Source of the DNA: Bog-532 sp963732345
Lineage (GTDB): Bacteria; Actinomycetota; Actinomycetes; Streptosporangiales; Streptosporangiaceae
Assembly (NCBI GenBank): GCA_963732345.1
Contig: CAVSZI010000008.1
Location: forward strand, 62,001-126,000
Length of the DNA: 64,000 bases
Direction of reading: 5' to 3'
In this document: one piece after another, positions 17,361-25,609 of the stretch
Numbering within the stretch: the first letter of the stretch is position 1
Layout of the letters: every line of letters starts with the position of its first letter
Made by a program: the position numbers and the translations under genes
The notes under the pieces: model-generated
Seen by the model: the letters and a program-made list of their open reading frames with translations, nothing else
Told to the model about the DNA's origin: nothing
Databases searched by the model: none

Positions 17361-18368
17361 TCATGCCGATCCCCCCGCATCTGGATGGGCCCCGCCAGGC
17401 CCTCCGAGCTCGCCCGGTCTCCCGTCGGCGTGGTCGGGCTCCAGCCCGTCCGATACCTCCACGTTCTCGCTGAGCAGGGAAACCCCGGCCGAGTCGGCCT
17501 GCATCTGCAGCAGCGCGGCGAAGTCCTCGCCACCGTGGCCGCGGCCGACCAGGCTCTGGATGATCTGGTGCACCGTAGCAGCCACCGGCAGCGGGACCTC
17601 GCGTTCCCGCGCTGCTGCCAGCCCGAGGTCGAAGTCCTTGCGCAGCAGGGACGCGGTAAACGTCGGATGGAAGTCGAGGTTCACCAGCGCGGGCGTCTTG
17701 TAGCGGGAAAACGTGGAGCCCATCACGCTGTTGTTGAGGCACTCCAGCAGCGCGTGCCGACTGACCCCGTATTGCTGGGCGAGGATCGTGACCTCGGCCA
17801 GCGACTGAGTCACGACCCCCAGCAGGAGGTTGTGGCACAGTTTCACAATCCGGGCGGTCTCCCCCTCGCCGACGTATGTGGCTCCGGCACCGAGCAGGTC
17901 CAGGTAGGGGCGGGCCTGCTCAAACGTCTCGCGCGGGCCGGAGACCGCCAGTGTGAGCCGTCCGGCCTCGGCCACCTTCGCGTTGCCCATCACCGGGGCG
18001 GCGAGCATTGCGGTGCCGCGCTCGGCCAGGCGCTCCCGGACCTGCTGGGAGGCCTCGGCGGAGACGGTCGAGCAGTCGACCACGATCGCGGGCACGGACG
18101 GGGCCGTGATCAGGCCCCGGGGGCCGAGCAGCACGTCGATCAGATCGTCCGACCCGCCCACCGTGACGAAGACGATATCGGCTGCACCGAGGCCCGCGGC
18201 CGTGTCGGCGATGCTGGCCCCGCGGGTCGCGAGCGGCTCGGCTTTGGCTTTCGTCCGGTTGTATACCGTCAGGTCACATCCGGCCGCCAGCAGTCGTAGC
18301 GCCAGCGCGGACCCCATCCGGCCGGCGCCGAGCCAGCCCAGCCGGTGGGTTAGGTCTGTCCCGGCCAT
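17361..18368 (-). CDS. NAD(P)-dependent 3-hydroxyisobutyrate dehydrogenase-like reductase
   Basis: This encodes 335 residues from the ATG at 18368 behind AAGGG. The Rossmann motif is LGWLGAGRMGSALALRLLAAG, followed by VYNRTKAKAEPL. The substrate region is VVDCSTVSAEASQQVRERL and APVMGN, and the catalytic lysine region is ARIVKLCHNLLLGV, as in the beta-hydroxyacid dehydrogenase family (3-hydroxyisobutyrate, tartronate semialdehyde, glyoxylate reductases). The extreme C-terminus is an unconserved Gly/Pro-rich tail. It converges on the ABC exporter and diverges from an enoyl-CoA hydratase gene, which would fit branched-chain acyl metabolism. The exact substrate cannot be set. Confidence 0.85.
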   Translation of the reverse strand: MAGTDLTHRLGWLGAGRMGSALALRLLAAGCDLTVYNRTKAKAEPLATRGASIADTAAGLGAADIVFVTVGGSDDLIDVLLGPRGLITAPSVPAIVVDCSTVSAEASQQVRERLAERGTAMLAAPVMGNAKVAEAGRLTLAVSGPRETFEQARPYLDLLGAGATYVGEGETARIVKLCHNLLLGVVTQSLAEVTILAQQYGVSRHALLECLNNSVMGSTFSRYKTPALVNLDFHPTFTASLLRKDFDLGLAAAREREVPLPVAATVHQIIQSLVGRGHGGEDFAALLQMQADSAGVSLLSENVEVSDGLEPDHADGRPGELGGPGGAHPDAGGSA

Positions 18369-18581
18369 CGGCCGCCCTTCGCGTCTACCGCGTCCGGATC
18401 CATAGTGGATCACCGTCCAGGGCGCCCCGCGGGGCGCCGGTCAGCCACGATGTGACCTGCTTCACAATCGTCTGCGCTACGACCGTGTCTTAAGGGCCGC
18501 GGCTTGTCAATGGCCCGCCAGTTGACCGGTGAGAGAGGGCCTCCCGGTACTGTCGGGCGTTGACCGGAGGAGGCGAGGCAG

Positions 18582-19358
18582 GTGCCAGACGGCGCAGATG
18601 ACCTGGTCAGGCTGGAGCAGCGGGACGGCGTCGCGGTGGTGACCCTTAACGACCCGGCGCGCCGCAATGTCTTCAGCAGCCGGCTGGTGCACGCCCTGGC
18701 CGCGGCTATGGACCGTGCCGAACGCGACGACGCGACCCGGTGCGTCGTGGTCACCGGAGCCGGGAGCGCCTTCTGCGCGGGGGCGGAAGTGGCGACGCTG
18801 CGGGGAGCCGCCGCCGGCGAGTTTGACGACGTGGAAACGGTCTATCAGGGCTTCCTGCGGGTGCGGGACTGCCCACTGCCGACCATCGCCGCCGTCAACG
18901 GGCCGGCCGTCGGGGCCGGGTTCAATCTCGCGCTGGCCTGCGACGTGCGACTGGCCGGCCCGGGGGCGCTGTTCGACACGCGCTTCACGGCCTTGCGGCT
19001 GCACCCGGGCGGTGGCCACGCCTGGCTGCTGGCCCGCGCGGTCGGCCAGCAGCAAGCCACGCTCGCCTGCCTGTTCGGCGAGGTCTGGGAGGCCCAGGCC
19101 GCCGTGGACGTGGGCCTGGCCGCGAAGCTGGTCCGGGAGGGCCTGGTGGACGCGGCCGTCGCCTTCGGCCAGCGCCTGGCGCACCAGGAGAAGGTGTACG
19201 TACAGCGACTGGCGGCCACGCTGCGCTCCGCGCTGTCCACCCCCGGGTACGCGGACGCGCTGGCGGAAGAGACCGCGGCCCAGCGCTGGTCCGCGGGCCG
19301 CCCAGCCTTCCGCGAGGGCGTTCGGGCCATCGAGGACCGCATCGCGCGCCGGGGCTGA
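18582..19358 (+). CDS. Enoyl-CoA hydratase/isomerase family protein
   Basis: This encodes 258 residues, starting at a GTG behind GGAGGAGG. It is a crotonase fold protein: VVTGAGSAFCAGAEVATL forms one half of the oxyanion hole and PTIAAVNGPAVGAGFNLALACD the other. The usual Glu pair of bona fide hydratases is not obvious, because the second segment reads DTRFTALRLHPGGGHAWLL. The protein may therefore be an isomerase, hydrolase or other crotonase-family enzyme. It diverges from the 3-hydroxyisobutyrate dehydrogenase-like gene across 213 bases, suggesting a shared regulatory region. Confidence 0.85.
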   Translation: MPDGADDLVRLEQRDGVAVVTLNDPARRNVFSSRLVHALAAAMDRAERDDATRCVVVTGAGSAFCAGAEVATLRGAAAGEFDDVETVYQGFLRVRDCPLPTIAAVNGPAVGAGFNLALACDVRLAGPGALFDTRFTALRLHPGGGHAWLLARAVGQQQATLACLFGEVWEAQAAVDVGLAAKLVREGLVDAAVAFGQRLAHQEKVYVQRLAATLRSALSTPGYADALAEETAAQRWSAGRPAFREGVRAIEDRIARRG

Positions 19359-19709
19359 CCGCGTGCGGTCCGGCGGTCCGGCGGGCGCCCCGGACTGCGG
19401 TCCGCCAGCGGTCTGACGGTCCGGCCGCCGGCTTCCCACGGAACAGCAGGTTCGAAGTCGCATCATCTCGCCGCTCGCCGGCCGGGTGGGTGCATTCGCC
19501 GTCGCGTATCTCGACGAGGTGGCGGAGCCGGATACTCCCTGCGGGAATTCCAGCTGTTCGGGACCTGACCAGCGCATGACACGGCGGGCCGCGGACCTGC
19601 TCCGCGGCCCCGCTCGCCTTGCCGTCGTTCGGCGCGTCTCGCCTCGCCGCCGTTCGAAGGTGCTGCGCCCCGGGTGCCCATGGGCGGCCGCACGTGTCAA
19701 GATGACGGC
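19359..19709. other. Intergenic region upstream of pgm, nothing recognised
   Basis: These 351 bases carry a cluster of short CGGTCCGG-type repeats just after the enoyl-CoA hydratase gene (19372-19430) that could fold into a terminator, but no single clean hairpin stands out. No coding frame here has family-like features. The pgm promoter is presumably in the last 100 bases. Confidence 0.35.
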
Positions 19710-21347
19710 ATGGTGGATCCACGTGCGGGACAGCCCGCGGCTGCTGAGGATCTGGTGGACGTCGCGAAGCTGGTCACGGCGTACTACACGGTCCATCCCG
19801 ATCCCGGGGACCCCGTGCAGCGGGTGTCGTTCGGTACCTCGGGTCACCGCGGATCCGCGTTCACGGCGACGTTCAACGAGGATCACATCCTGGCCACCAC
19901 CCAGGCGATCTGTGAGTACCGCGCCGCCCAGGGGATCGACGGGGCGCTGTACCTGGGCGCTGACACGCACGCGCTGTCCGAGCCGGCCCAGGTCAGTGCG
20001 CTGGAGGTGCTGGCCGCGAACAGCGTGCACGTGCTGACCGACGCGCGAGGCGGGTATACGCCAACCCCCGCCGTCTCCCGCGCGATCCTGGCGCACAATC
20101 TAGCCGGGCAGGGCCCCCGCGCCGACGGGATCGTCGTCACTCCCTCGCACAATCCGCCGCTGGACGGCGGTTTCAAGTACAACCCGCCCGACGGCGGCCC
20201 CGCTGGCACCGACATCACCCGGCAGATCCAGGACCGCGCGAACGAATTGCTCGCCGAAGGGCTCACGGGGGTGCGCCGGATCCCGTACGCCCGGGCGACC
20301 GCGGCCGATACCACGGGGACGTTCGACTTCCTCGACAACTACGTCTCGGCGCTGGACCGGGTCGTGGACCTAACCGCAATCAAGAACGCCGGGATCCATA
20401 TCGGCGCTGACCCGCTCGGCGGGGCGAGCGTCGCTTACTGGGGCGAAATCGGCGAGCGGTACGGCCTGGACCTGAACGTCGTCAACCCCCACGTCGACCC
20501 CACGTTCCGGTTCATGACCCTGGACTGGGACGGCAAGATCCGGATGGATTGCTCATCGCCGTACGCGATGGCCAGCCTGATCGACCGCCAGCACGAGTTC
20601 ACGATCGCCACCGGGAACGACACCGACGCCGACCGGCACGGCATCGTCACCCCGGACGCGGGGCTGCTCAACCCCAACCACTACCTCGCGGTGGCCATCG
20701 ACTACCTCTTCCGGCACCGGGACGGCTGGCCACCCCATGGCACCGTGGGCAAGACCCTGGTCAGCTCGTCGATGATCAACCGGGTCGCCGAGGGCCTGGG
20801 CCGACCGCTGCTGGAGGTCCCGGTCGGGTTCAAATGGTTCGTGCCCGGGCTGCTGGACGGGTCCGTGGCCTTCGGCGGTGAGGAGAGCGCCGGGGCATCG
20901 TTCCTGCAGCGCGACGGATCGGTGTGGACCACGGACAAGGACGGGATCATTCTCGCCCTGCTCGCCTCGGAGATCACGGCCGTGACCGGCCGTTCACCGT
21001 CGCAGCTTTACAGCGAGCTGACCGAACGCTACGGGGCGCCCGCCTACGCCCGCATCGATACCGCGGCCACGCGGGAGCAGAAAGCGGCGCTGGCCAAGCT
21101 CTCCCCGGAACAGGTCACAGCCAGCGAACTCGCGGGCGAGAAGATCACCGCGGCGCTGACCGAGGCCCCTGGCAACGGCGCCCCGATCGGCGGCCTCAAG
21201 GTCGTCACCGCATCCGGCTGGTTCGCCGCCCGCCCATCGGGCACCGAGGACGTCTACAAGCTCTACGCCGAGTCCTTCCGCGGGCCTGACGATCTCGCTG
21301 CGATCCAGAAGCAGGCGCAGGAGATCATCGCCGCCGCCATCGGCTGA
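19710..21347 (+). CDS. pgm: Phosphoglucomutase, alpha-D-glucose phosphate-specific
   Basis: This encodes 545 residues from the ATG at 19710, one short of E. coli Pgm. It interconverts glucose-1-phosphate and glucose-6-phosphate, feeding glycogen and nucleotide-sugar synthesis. The phosphoserine is Ser146 in VVTPSHNPP, the same number as in E. coli. The metal loop is TGNDTDADRHG, the sugar-binding loop is GGEESAGASF, and the phosphate-binding loop is ARPSGTEDVYKLYAES. FGTSGHRGS near the N-terminus completes the family pattern. It belongs functionally with glgB at 5.4 kb. Confidence 0.97.
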   Translation: MVDPRAGQPAAAEDLVDVAKLVTAYYTVHPDPGDPVQRVSFGTSGHRGSAFTATFNEDHILATTQAICEYRAAQGIDGALYLGADTHALSEPAQVSALEVLAANSVHVLTDARGGYTPTPAVSRAILAHNLAGQGPRADGIVVTPSHNPPLDGGFKYNPPDGGPAGTDITRQIQDRANELLAEGLTGVRRIPYARATAADTTGTFDFLDNYVSALDRVVDLTAIKNAGIHIGADPLGGASVAYWGEIGERYGLDLNVVNPHVDPTFRFMTLDWDGKIRMDCSSPYAMASLIDRQHEFTIATGNDTDADRHGIVTPDAGLLNPNHYLAVAIDYLFRHRDGWPPHGTVGKTLVSSSMINRVAEGLGRPLLEVPVGFKWFVPGLLDGSVAFGGEESAGASFLQRDGSVWTTDKDGIILALLASEITAVTGRSPSQLYSELTERYGAPAYARIDTAATREQKAALAKLSPEQVTASELAGEKITAALTEAPGNGAPIGGLKVVTASGWFAARPSGTEDVYKLYAESFRGPDDLAAIQKQAQEIIAAAIG

Positions 21348-21401
21348 ATTCCGTTACCACCACTGACCGGGGCGCCAACCGCCGCGGCCTGGCCTGCTCC
21401 G

Positions 21402-21923
21402 TCACTGCGTGACCTTGTCCGAACGGTGCGGCAGCTTCCAGCCCGGGCGGACGAAGTGACAGGTGTAGCCGTCGGGATAGCGCTCCAGGTAGTCCTGATG
21501 CTCGGGCTCGGCTTCCCAGAACGGACCAGCGGGCTCGACCTCGGTGACCACCTTGCCCGGCCACAGACCCGAGGCATCGACGTCGGCGATGGTGTCCTCG
21601 GCGATCTGCCTCTGCTGGTCGCCGGTGTAGAAGATGGCCGACCGGTAGCTCGTCCCGATGTCGTTGCCCTGCCGGTTCCGCGTGGTCGGGTCGTGGATCT
21701 GGAAGAAGAACTCGAGCAGATCCCGGTAGGAGATCTTCTCCGGGTCGAAGATGATCTCGATGGCCTCGGCGTGGCCACTGTGGTTCCGGTAGGTCGCGTT
21801 CGGCACGTCGCCACCGGTGTACCCGACTCTTGTGGAGATCACGCCGGGGAGTTTGCGGACGAGATCCTGCACTCCCCAGAAACATCCCCCGGCGAGGATG
21901 GCCTTCTCAGGTTCGTGGGTCAC
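21402..21923 (-). CDS. msrA: Peptide methionine (S)-S-oxide reductase
   Basis: This encodes 173 residues from the GTG at 21923 behind GGAGG; a longer frame with 33 extra residues looks non-coding. The catalytic Cys14 lies in LAGGCFWG. The substrate pocket segments are GYTGGDVPNATYRNHSGHAEA, recognisable across its length, and the DPTTRNRQGNDIGTSYRS element. The protein reduces the S-epimer of methionine sulfoxide in oxidised proteins, using thioredoxin. The C-terminus is short (HRSDKVTQ) and I see no clear recycling cysteines. It stands alone, convergent with pgm. Confidence 0.95.
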   Translation of the reverse strand: MTHEPEKAILAGGCFWGVQDLVRKLPGVISTRVGYTGGDVPNATYRNHSGHAEAIEIIFDPEKISYRDLLEFFFQIHDPTTRNRQGNDIGTSYRSAIFYTGDQQRQIAEDTIADVDASGLWPGKVVTEVEPAGPFWEAEPEHQDYLERYPDGYTCHFVRPGWKLPHRSDKVTQ

Positions 21924-22062
21924 TGCGGTGCACCTCCGGGTCGCCCGCCTGTCCGGGCCGCGGGGCCGACGGGCCGCTGGGCCGCTGCCGGTGGCAGCTG
22001 CGCGGGACGCTACCTCGTACATAGCATCCCGGGCCGGTCGAAGGCTAGCCAGCGCCCGGACC

Positions 22063-23043
22063 TCAGTCGCGGTCGACCGGGCTCAGGTCCGCGGCCTCAC
22101 CGAAGATGACCAGCACGTCGCCGGCCTGCAGGCGCAGGTCGCGGGCCGGGCTGGCGACCAGCTGCCCGTTGGGGTGACGGACCAGCAGCGGTACGGCCGG
22201 CCCGCGCAGTTCCTTGATGGTCCGGCCCACCAGCGGGGACCCCTCGGTGATCGCCAGCTCCTCCAGCCGCAGGTCGTGGTGCCCGGCCCGGGCCACATCG
22301 AAGAACTCCACCACGTGCGGCCGGACGGCCAGGTTCGCCATCCGCCGGCCGCTGGTCGCGTACGGCGAGACCACGTGGGTGGCGCCCGCCCGGTACAGCC
22401 GGTCGGCCGACTGCTCGCGCGCGGCCCGGGCCACGATGAGCAGATCCTGGCTGAGGGAGCGGGCGACGATGGTGATGAAGACGTTCTCCGCATCCGAGTC
22501 GACCGCGCAGATCAGTCCCTGGGCGCGTTCGATCCCGGCCTTCCGGAGCACCGCCTCGTCCGAGGCGTCGCCGATCAGGTAGCACCAGTCCTCCTGCTCC
22601 AGATCCGCCTTCAGCCCGGGGTTGCTGTCCACGACGACGAACGGCACATGCCCGGCGGCCAGCTCCCGCGCGACGGCCCGGCCGACCCGCCCGTAGGCGC
22701 ACACGATGAAGTGCCCGTGCAGCTCGTCAAGACGGCGGCGCATGCGGCGGCTCCGCGAAAACAGGCTGACCCGGCCCTCCACCATCGCCGCGGCGGCCAG
22801 GGCCAGGATGACGAAGAACAGGCCGACGCCGAGGAATGCCAGCCCGGCGGTGAACACCAGTTCGCCGGTCGAGAGATGACTCCCCGTGGGAAACCCGACC
22901 GTGGTCAGCGTCAGCAACGTCATCGACACCGCCACCCACGGCGGGTAGCCGAAGCTCAGGTAGCCCACGATCCCCACGCCCGTCAGCACCGCCAGCGCTA
23001 TGGTGACCAGCGCGCCACGGGAGGGCCAGGACCGCAATTTCAT
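22063..23043 (-). CDS. Potassium channel protein with RCK (TrkA-N/TrkA-C) domains
   Basis: This encodes 326 residues from the ATG at 23043 behind GGAGG. The N-terminus is a two-helix pore module (about residues 10-90), with the pore segment TLLTLTTVGFPTGSHLSTGE between the helices. An RCK domain follows: FIVCAYGRVGRAVAREL is the nucleotide-binding motif and VVDSNP carries the acidic residue after strand 2. A TrkA-C domain ends the protein (EGSPLVGRTIKELRG). The selectivity filter reads TVGFP rather than the canonical TVGYG, which is odd. Homologous channels with altered filters exist, so conduction of K+ is likely but not certain. Confidence 0.88.
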   Translation of the reverse strand: MKLRSWPSRGALVTIALAVLTGVGIVGYLSFGYPPWVAVSMTLLTLTTVGFPTGSHLSTGELVFTAGLAFLGVGLFFVILALAAAAMVEGRVSLFSRSRRMRRRLDELHGHFIVCAYGRVGRAVARELAAGHVPFVVVDSNPGLKADLEQEDWCYLIGDASDEAVLRKAGIERAQGLICAVDSDAENVFITIVARSLSQDLLIVARAAREQSADRLYRAGATHVVSPYATSGRRMANLAVRPHVVEFFDVARAGHHDLRLEELAITEGSPLVGRTIKELRGPAVPLLVRHPNGQLVASPARDLRLQAGDVLVIFGEAADLSPVDRD

Positions 23044-23233
23044 CCATCCCGCCTCCCCCGGGTTGCGGCCGCGCACGGACGCTGCGGAACATCACCCGCG
23101 AGATCAAGCTTGACCTGCGGCGACGGCGTAGCCAGGGGCGAAAGGCCTATCTGCCACGGGAAATGCCGCTGGCCACACTGGGCAGACCGCGATCTCAACG
23201 CTCCGTGAACCTTGACCGTGTCCCCAACACCCT

Positions 23234-23285
23234 GCGGGAACCTTGCCTTGTCCGCTAAAGCCCGGCGGGGACCTTGCCCTTGTCC
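23234..23285. repeat. Imperfect 20-bp direct repeat
   Basis: The 20-base sequence at 23234-23253 recurs at 23265-23285 with one substitution and one extra C, 31 bases apart. The second copy overlaps the 3-prime end of the small membrane protein gene on the minus strand. Function unknown. Confidence 0.4.
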
Positions 23286-23509
23286 TCATGCTGCCGGACG
23301 GCGTCCGGGCCCCCGGCAGGCGCCCGTTCACCGCGCGGTTCCGACGTCACCCCCGGGCGGGACGCGGGCGTCGCGTCCGGCACGGGCAGCGGCGGGCGGT
23401 GACGGTAGCCGGGGTGGCTGTCAGAGTGGAACACCATGACCAGCCAGAACGCCATCAGGGGCAGCGCCACGACCGGCGCGAGGATGGCAACCATGTTCGA
23501 TCCGCTCAT
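23255..23509 (-). CDS. Small membrane protein, unknown function
   Basis: This encodes 84 residues from the ATG at 23509, behind AGAAGGG; the ATG six bases earlier is closer to the Shine-Dalgarno sequence and less suitable. One strong membrane helix (NMVAILAPVVALPLMAFWLV, about residues 5-24) is followed by a hydrophilic Pro/Arg/Gly-rich tail. I know no family. The helix composition and start context argue for a real gene. It lies between the channel gene (minus) and transketolase (plus). Confidence 0.5.
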   Translation of the reverse strand: MSGSNMVAILAPVVALPLMAFWLVMVFHSDSHPGYRHRPPLPVPDATPASRPGVTSEPRGERAPAGGPDAVRQHEDKGKVPAGL

Positions 23510-23707
23510 GTCCATGACCCTTCTGCGCGAGGCGGGCGTGGCGCCCCGGTCACTGTGAGCGTGGCGGGGCGGCTTCGCGGCCAGGCAGGGCCGCACGTCC
23601 CGGGGCGCCGGGACGACGGTCCCGGCAGGCAACCTGGAAGACTGGACAACGACGGCCCGCCGGTTGTTCGATGGCTACCCGACGATCAAGGGGAAAGAGT
23701 CTCTGAC

Positions 23708-25609
23708 ATGGCCAGTACGCCTCAGTCGCTCACCGGGATCGACCTCGCCGAAGCCGCGGAACTCGCCGCTCAGCTGCGGGTTGATTCTGTCCGGTCCAGC
23801 ACCAGCGCCGGGTCCGGCCATCCCACGTCGAGCATGTCCGCCGCCGACCTGCTGGCGGTGCTCATCGGCCGGCACCTGCGTTATGACTGGGACAACCCGC
23901 GCAGTGACGCCAACGACCACCTGATCTTCTCCAAGGGCCATGCCTCCCCGCTGCTCTACTCCATCTACAAGGCGGTCGGGGTGGTGTCCGACGAGGAGCT
24001 GATGACCGGGTACCGCCGCTTCGGGTCCCGGCTGGAGGGTCATCCCACGCCGGTACTGCCGTGGGTGGACGTCGCCACCGGATCGCTGGGCCAGGGACTC
24101 CCGGACGGGGTGGGGGTCGCCCTGGCCGGCAAGTACCTCGATCGGCTCCCGTACCGGGTCTGGGTGCTGTGCGGGGACAGCGAGATGGCGGAAGGCTCCA
24201 TCTGGGAGGCCACCGACAAAGCCTCGTACTACGAGTTGTCCAACCTGATCGCGATCGTCGACGTCAACCGTCTCGGCCAGCGCGGGCCCACCGAGCTGCA
24301 GTGGGACCTCGAGGCCTACGCCCGGCGGGCGGAGGCGTTCGGCGCGCGGGTCCTGACCATCGACGGACATGACCTGGCCGAGATCGACCACGCCCTGGCC
24401 ACCGCGGGGGACACGTCCGGCCACCAGCCGACCGTGGTGCTGGCCCGCACCATCAAGGGCCGCGGGTTCTCCGAAGTCGAAGACCAGAACGGCTGGCACG
24501 GCAGGCCCTTTCCCGCGGACATGGCCAACCGCGCGATCGCCGAGCTCGGCGGTGAGCGCCACCTGACCATCCGGGGCCCGCGGCCCAGCCCGGCTCCGAA
24601 GCCCCCCGCCGCGGCGGCGGCAGCGGGCGGCGCGGGGGCAGCCGGGCCGACGGCGACGTACTCGATCGGCGACCAGGTCGCGACCCGCAAGGCGTACGGT
24701 GACGCCCTCGTCGACCTCGGCGCTGAGAATCCCCGGGTCGTGGCCCTGGACGGCGAAGTCAGCAACTCCACCCACGCGGACGAGTTCGCAAAGGCGTACC
24801 CGGGACGCTACTTCGAGATGTTCATCGCCGAACAGCAGCTTGTCGCCGCGGCCGTCGGGCTCAGTGTCCGGCACTACGTCCCCTTCGCCTCCACCTTCGC
24901 CGCCTTCTTCACCCGTGCCTACGACTTCATCCGGATGGCGGCCATCTCGCAGGCGAACCTCCGGCTCTCGGGCTCCCACTCGGGTGTGGAGATCGGCGCC
25001 GACGGCCCGTCCCAGATGGCGCTGGAAGACCTGGCCATGATGCGCGCGGTGCACGGGTCGACGGTGCTGTACCCGAGCGACGCCACGAGCACGGCCGCCC
25101 TCGTGCACGCGATGGCCGACCGGGCCGGCGTCAGCTACCTGCGGACGACCCGCGGGAGCTACCCGGTCCTGTACGGCGGCACGGAAACCTTCCCCATCGG
25201 GGGGTCGAAGGTCCTGCGCTCGAGTCAGCGGGACGTGGTGACGCTGATCGGTGCGGGGGTGACCTTGCACGCCTGCCTGGCCGCCGCCGATCGTCTCGCC
25301 GCGGACGACATCCACGCCCGTGTCATCGATCTGTACTCGGTTAAGCCCATCGATACCGAGACACTCGTCGCCGCCGCGGCGGTGACCAACGGCCGCCTGA
25401 TCGTGGCCGAAGACCACCACCCAGAAGGCGGGCTCGGCTCCGCCGTCACCGACGCCCTGCTGGAGGCGGGCCCGCAGAAGCTGTGGGTGACGCACCTGGC
25501 CGTCCGGGAGATGCCAGGCTCGGGCACCGGGGATGAACTGCTGGCCGCGGCCGGGGTCGATGCTCAGCACATCGAGTCGGCCGCCCGCGACCTGCTCAAT
25601 GCCACCTGA
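23708..25609 (+). CDS. tkt: Transketolase (TPP-dependent, eukaryote-like short type)
   Basis: This encodes 633 residues from the ATG at 23708 behind a GGGGAAAGAG sequence. The enzyme transfers two-carbon ketol units in the pentose phosphate pathway. The N-terminal half has the TPP pyrophosphate motif GDSEMAEGSIWEA and the NRLGQRGPTELQ segment characteristic of the mammalian-like class. An Ala/Gly/Pro linker (about residues 300-320) leads to the pyrimidine domain (EMFIAEQQLVAAAVGLS, with the catalytic Glu) and the C-terminal domain (IDLYSVKPID). Typical bacterial TktA is about 660 residues, so this belongs to the shorter class. Its last 11 bases overlap the start of the FUSC gene. Confidence 0.93.
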   Translation: MASTPQSLTGIDLAEAAELAAQLRVDSVRSSTSAGSGHPTSSMSAADLLAVLIGRHLRYDWDNPRSDANDHLIFSKGHASPLLYSIYKAVGVVSDEELMTGYRRFGSRLEGHPTPVLPWVDVATGSLGQGLPDGVGVALAGKYLDRLPYRVWVLCGDSEMAEGSIWEATDKASYYELSNLIAIVDVNRLGQRGPTELQWDLEAYARRAEAFGARVLTIDGHDLAEIDHALATAGDTSGHQPTVVLARTIKGRGFSEVEDQNGWHGRPFPADMANRAIAELGGERHLTIRGPRPSPAPKPPAAAAAAGGAGAAGPTATYSIGDQVATRKAYGDALVDLGAENPRVVALDGEVSNSTHADEFAKAYPGRYFEMFIAEQQLVAAAVGLSVRHYVPFASTFAAFFTRAYDFIRMAAISQANLRLSGSHSGVEIGADGPSQMALEDLAMMRAVHGSTVLYPSDATSTAALVHAMADRAGVSYLRTTRGSYPVLYGGTETFPIGGSKVLRSSQRDVVTLIGAGVTLHACLAAADRLAADDIHARVIDLYSVKPIDTETLVAAAAVTNGRLIVAEDHHPEGGLGSAVTDALLEAGPQKLWVTHLAVREMPGSGTGDELLAAAGVDAQHIESAARDLLNAT

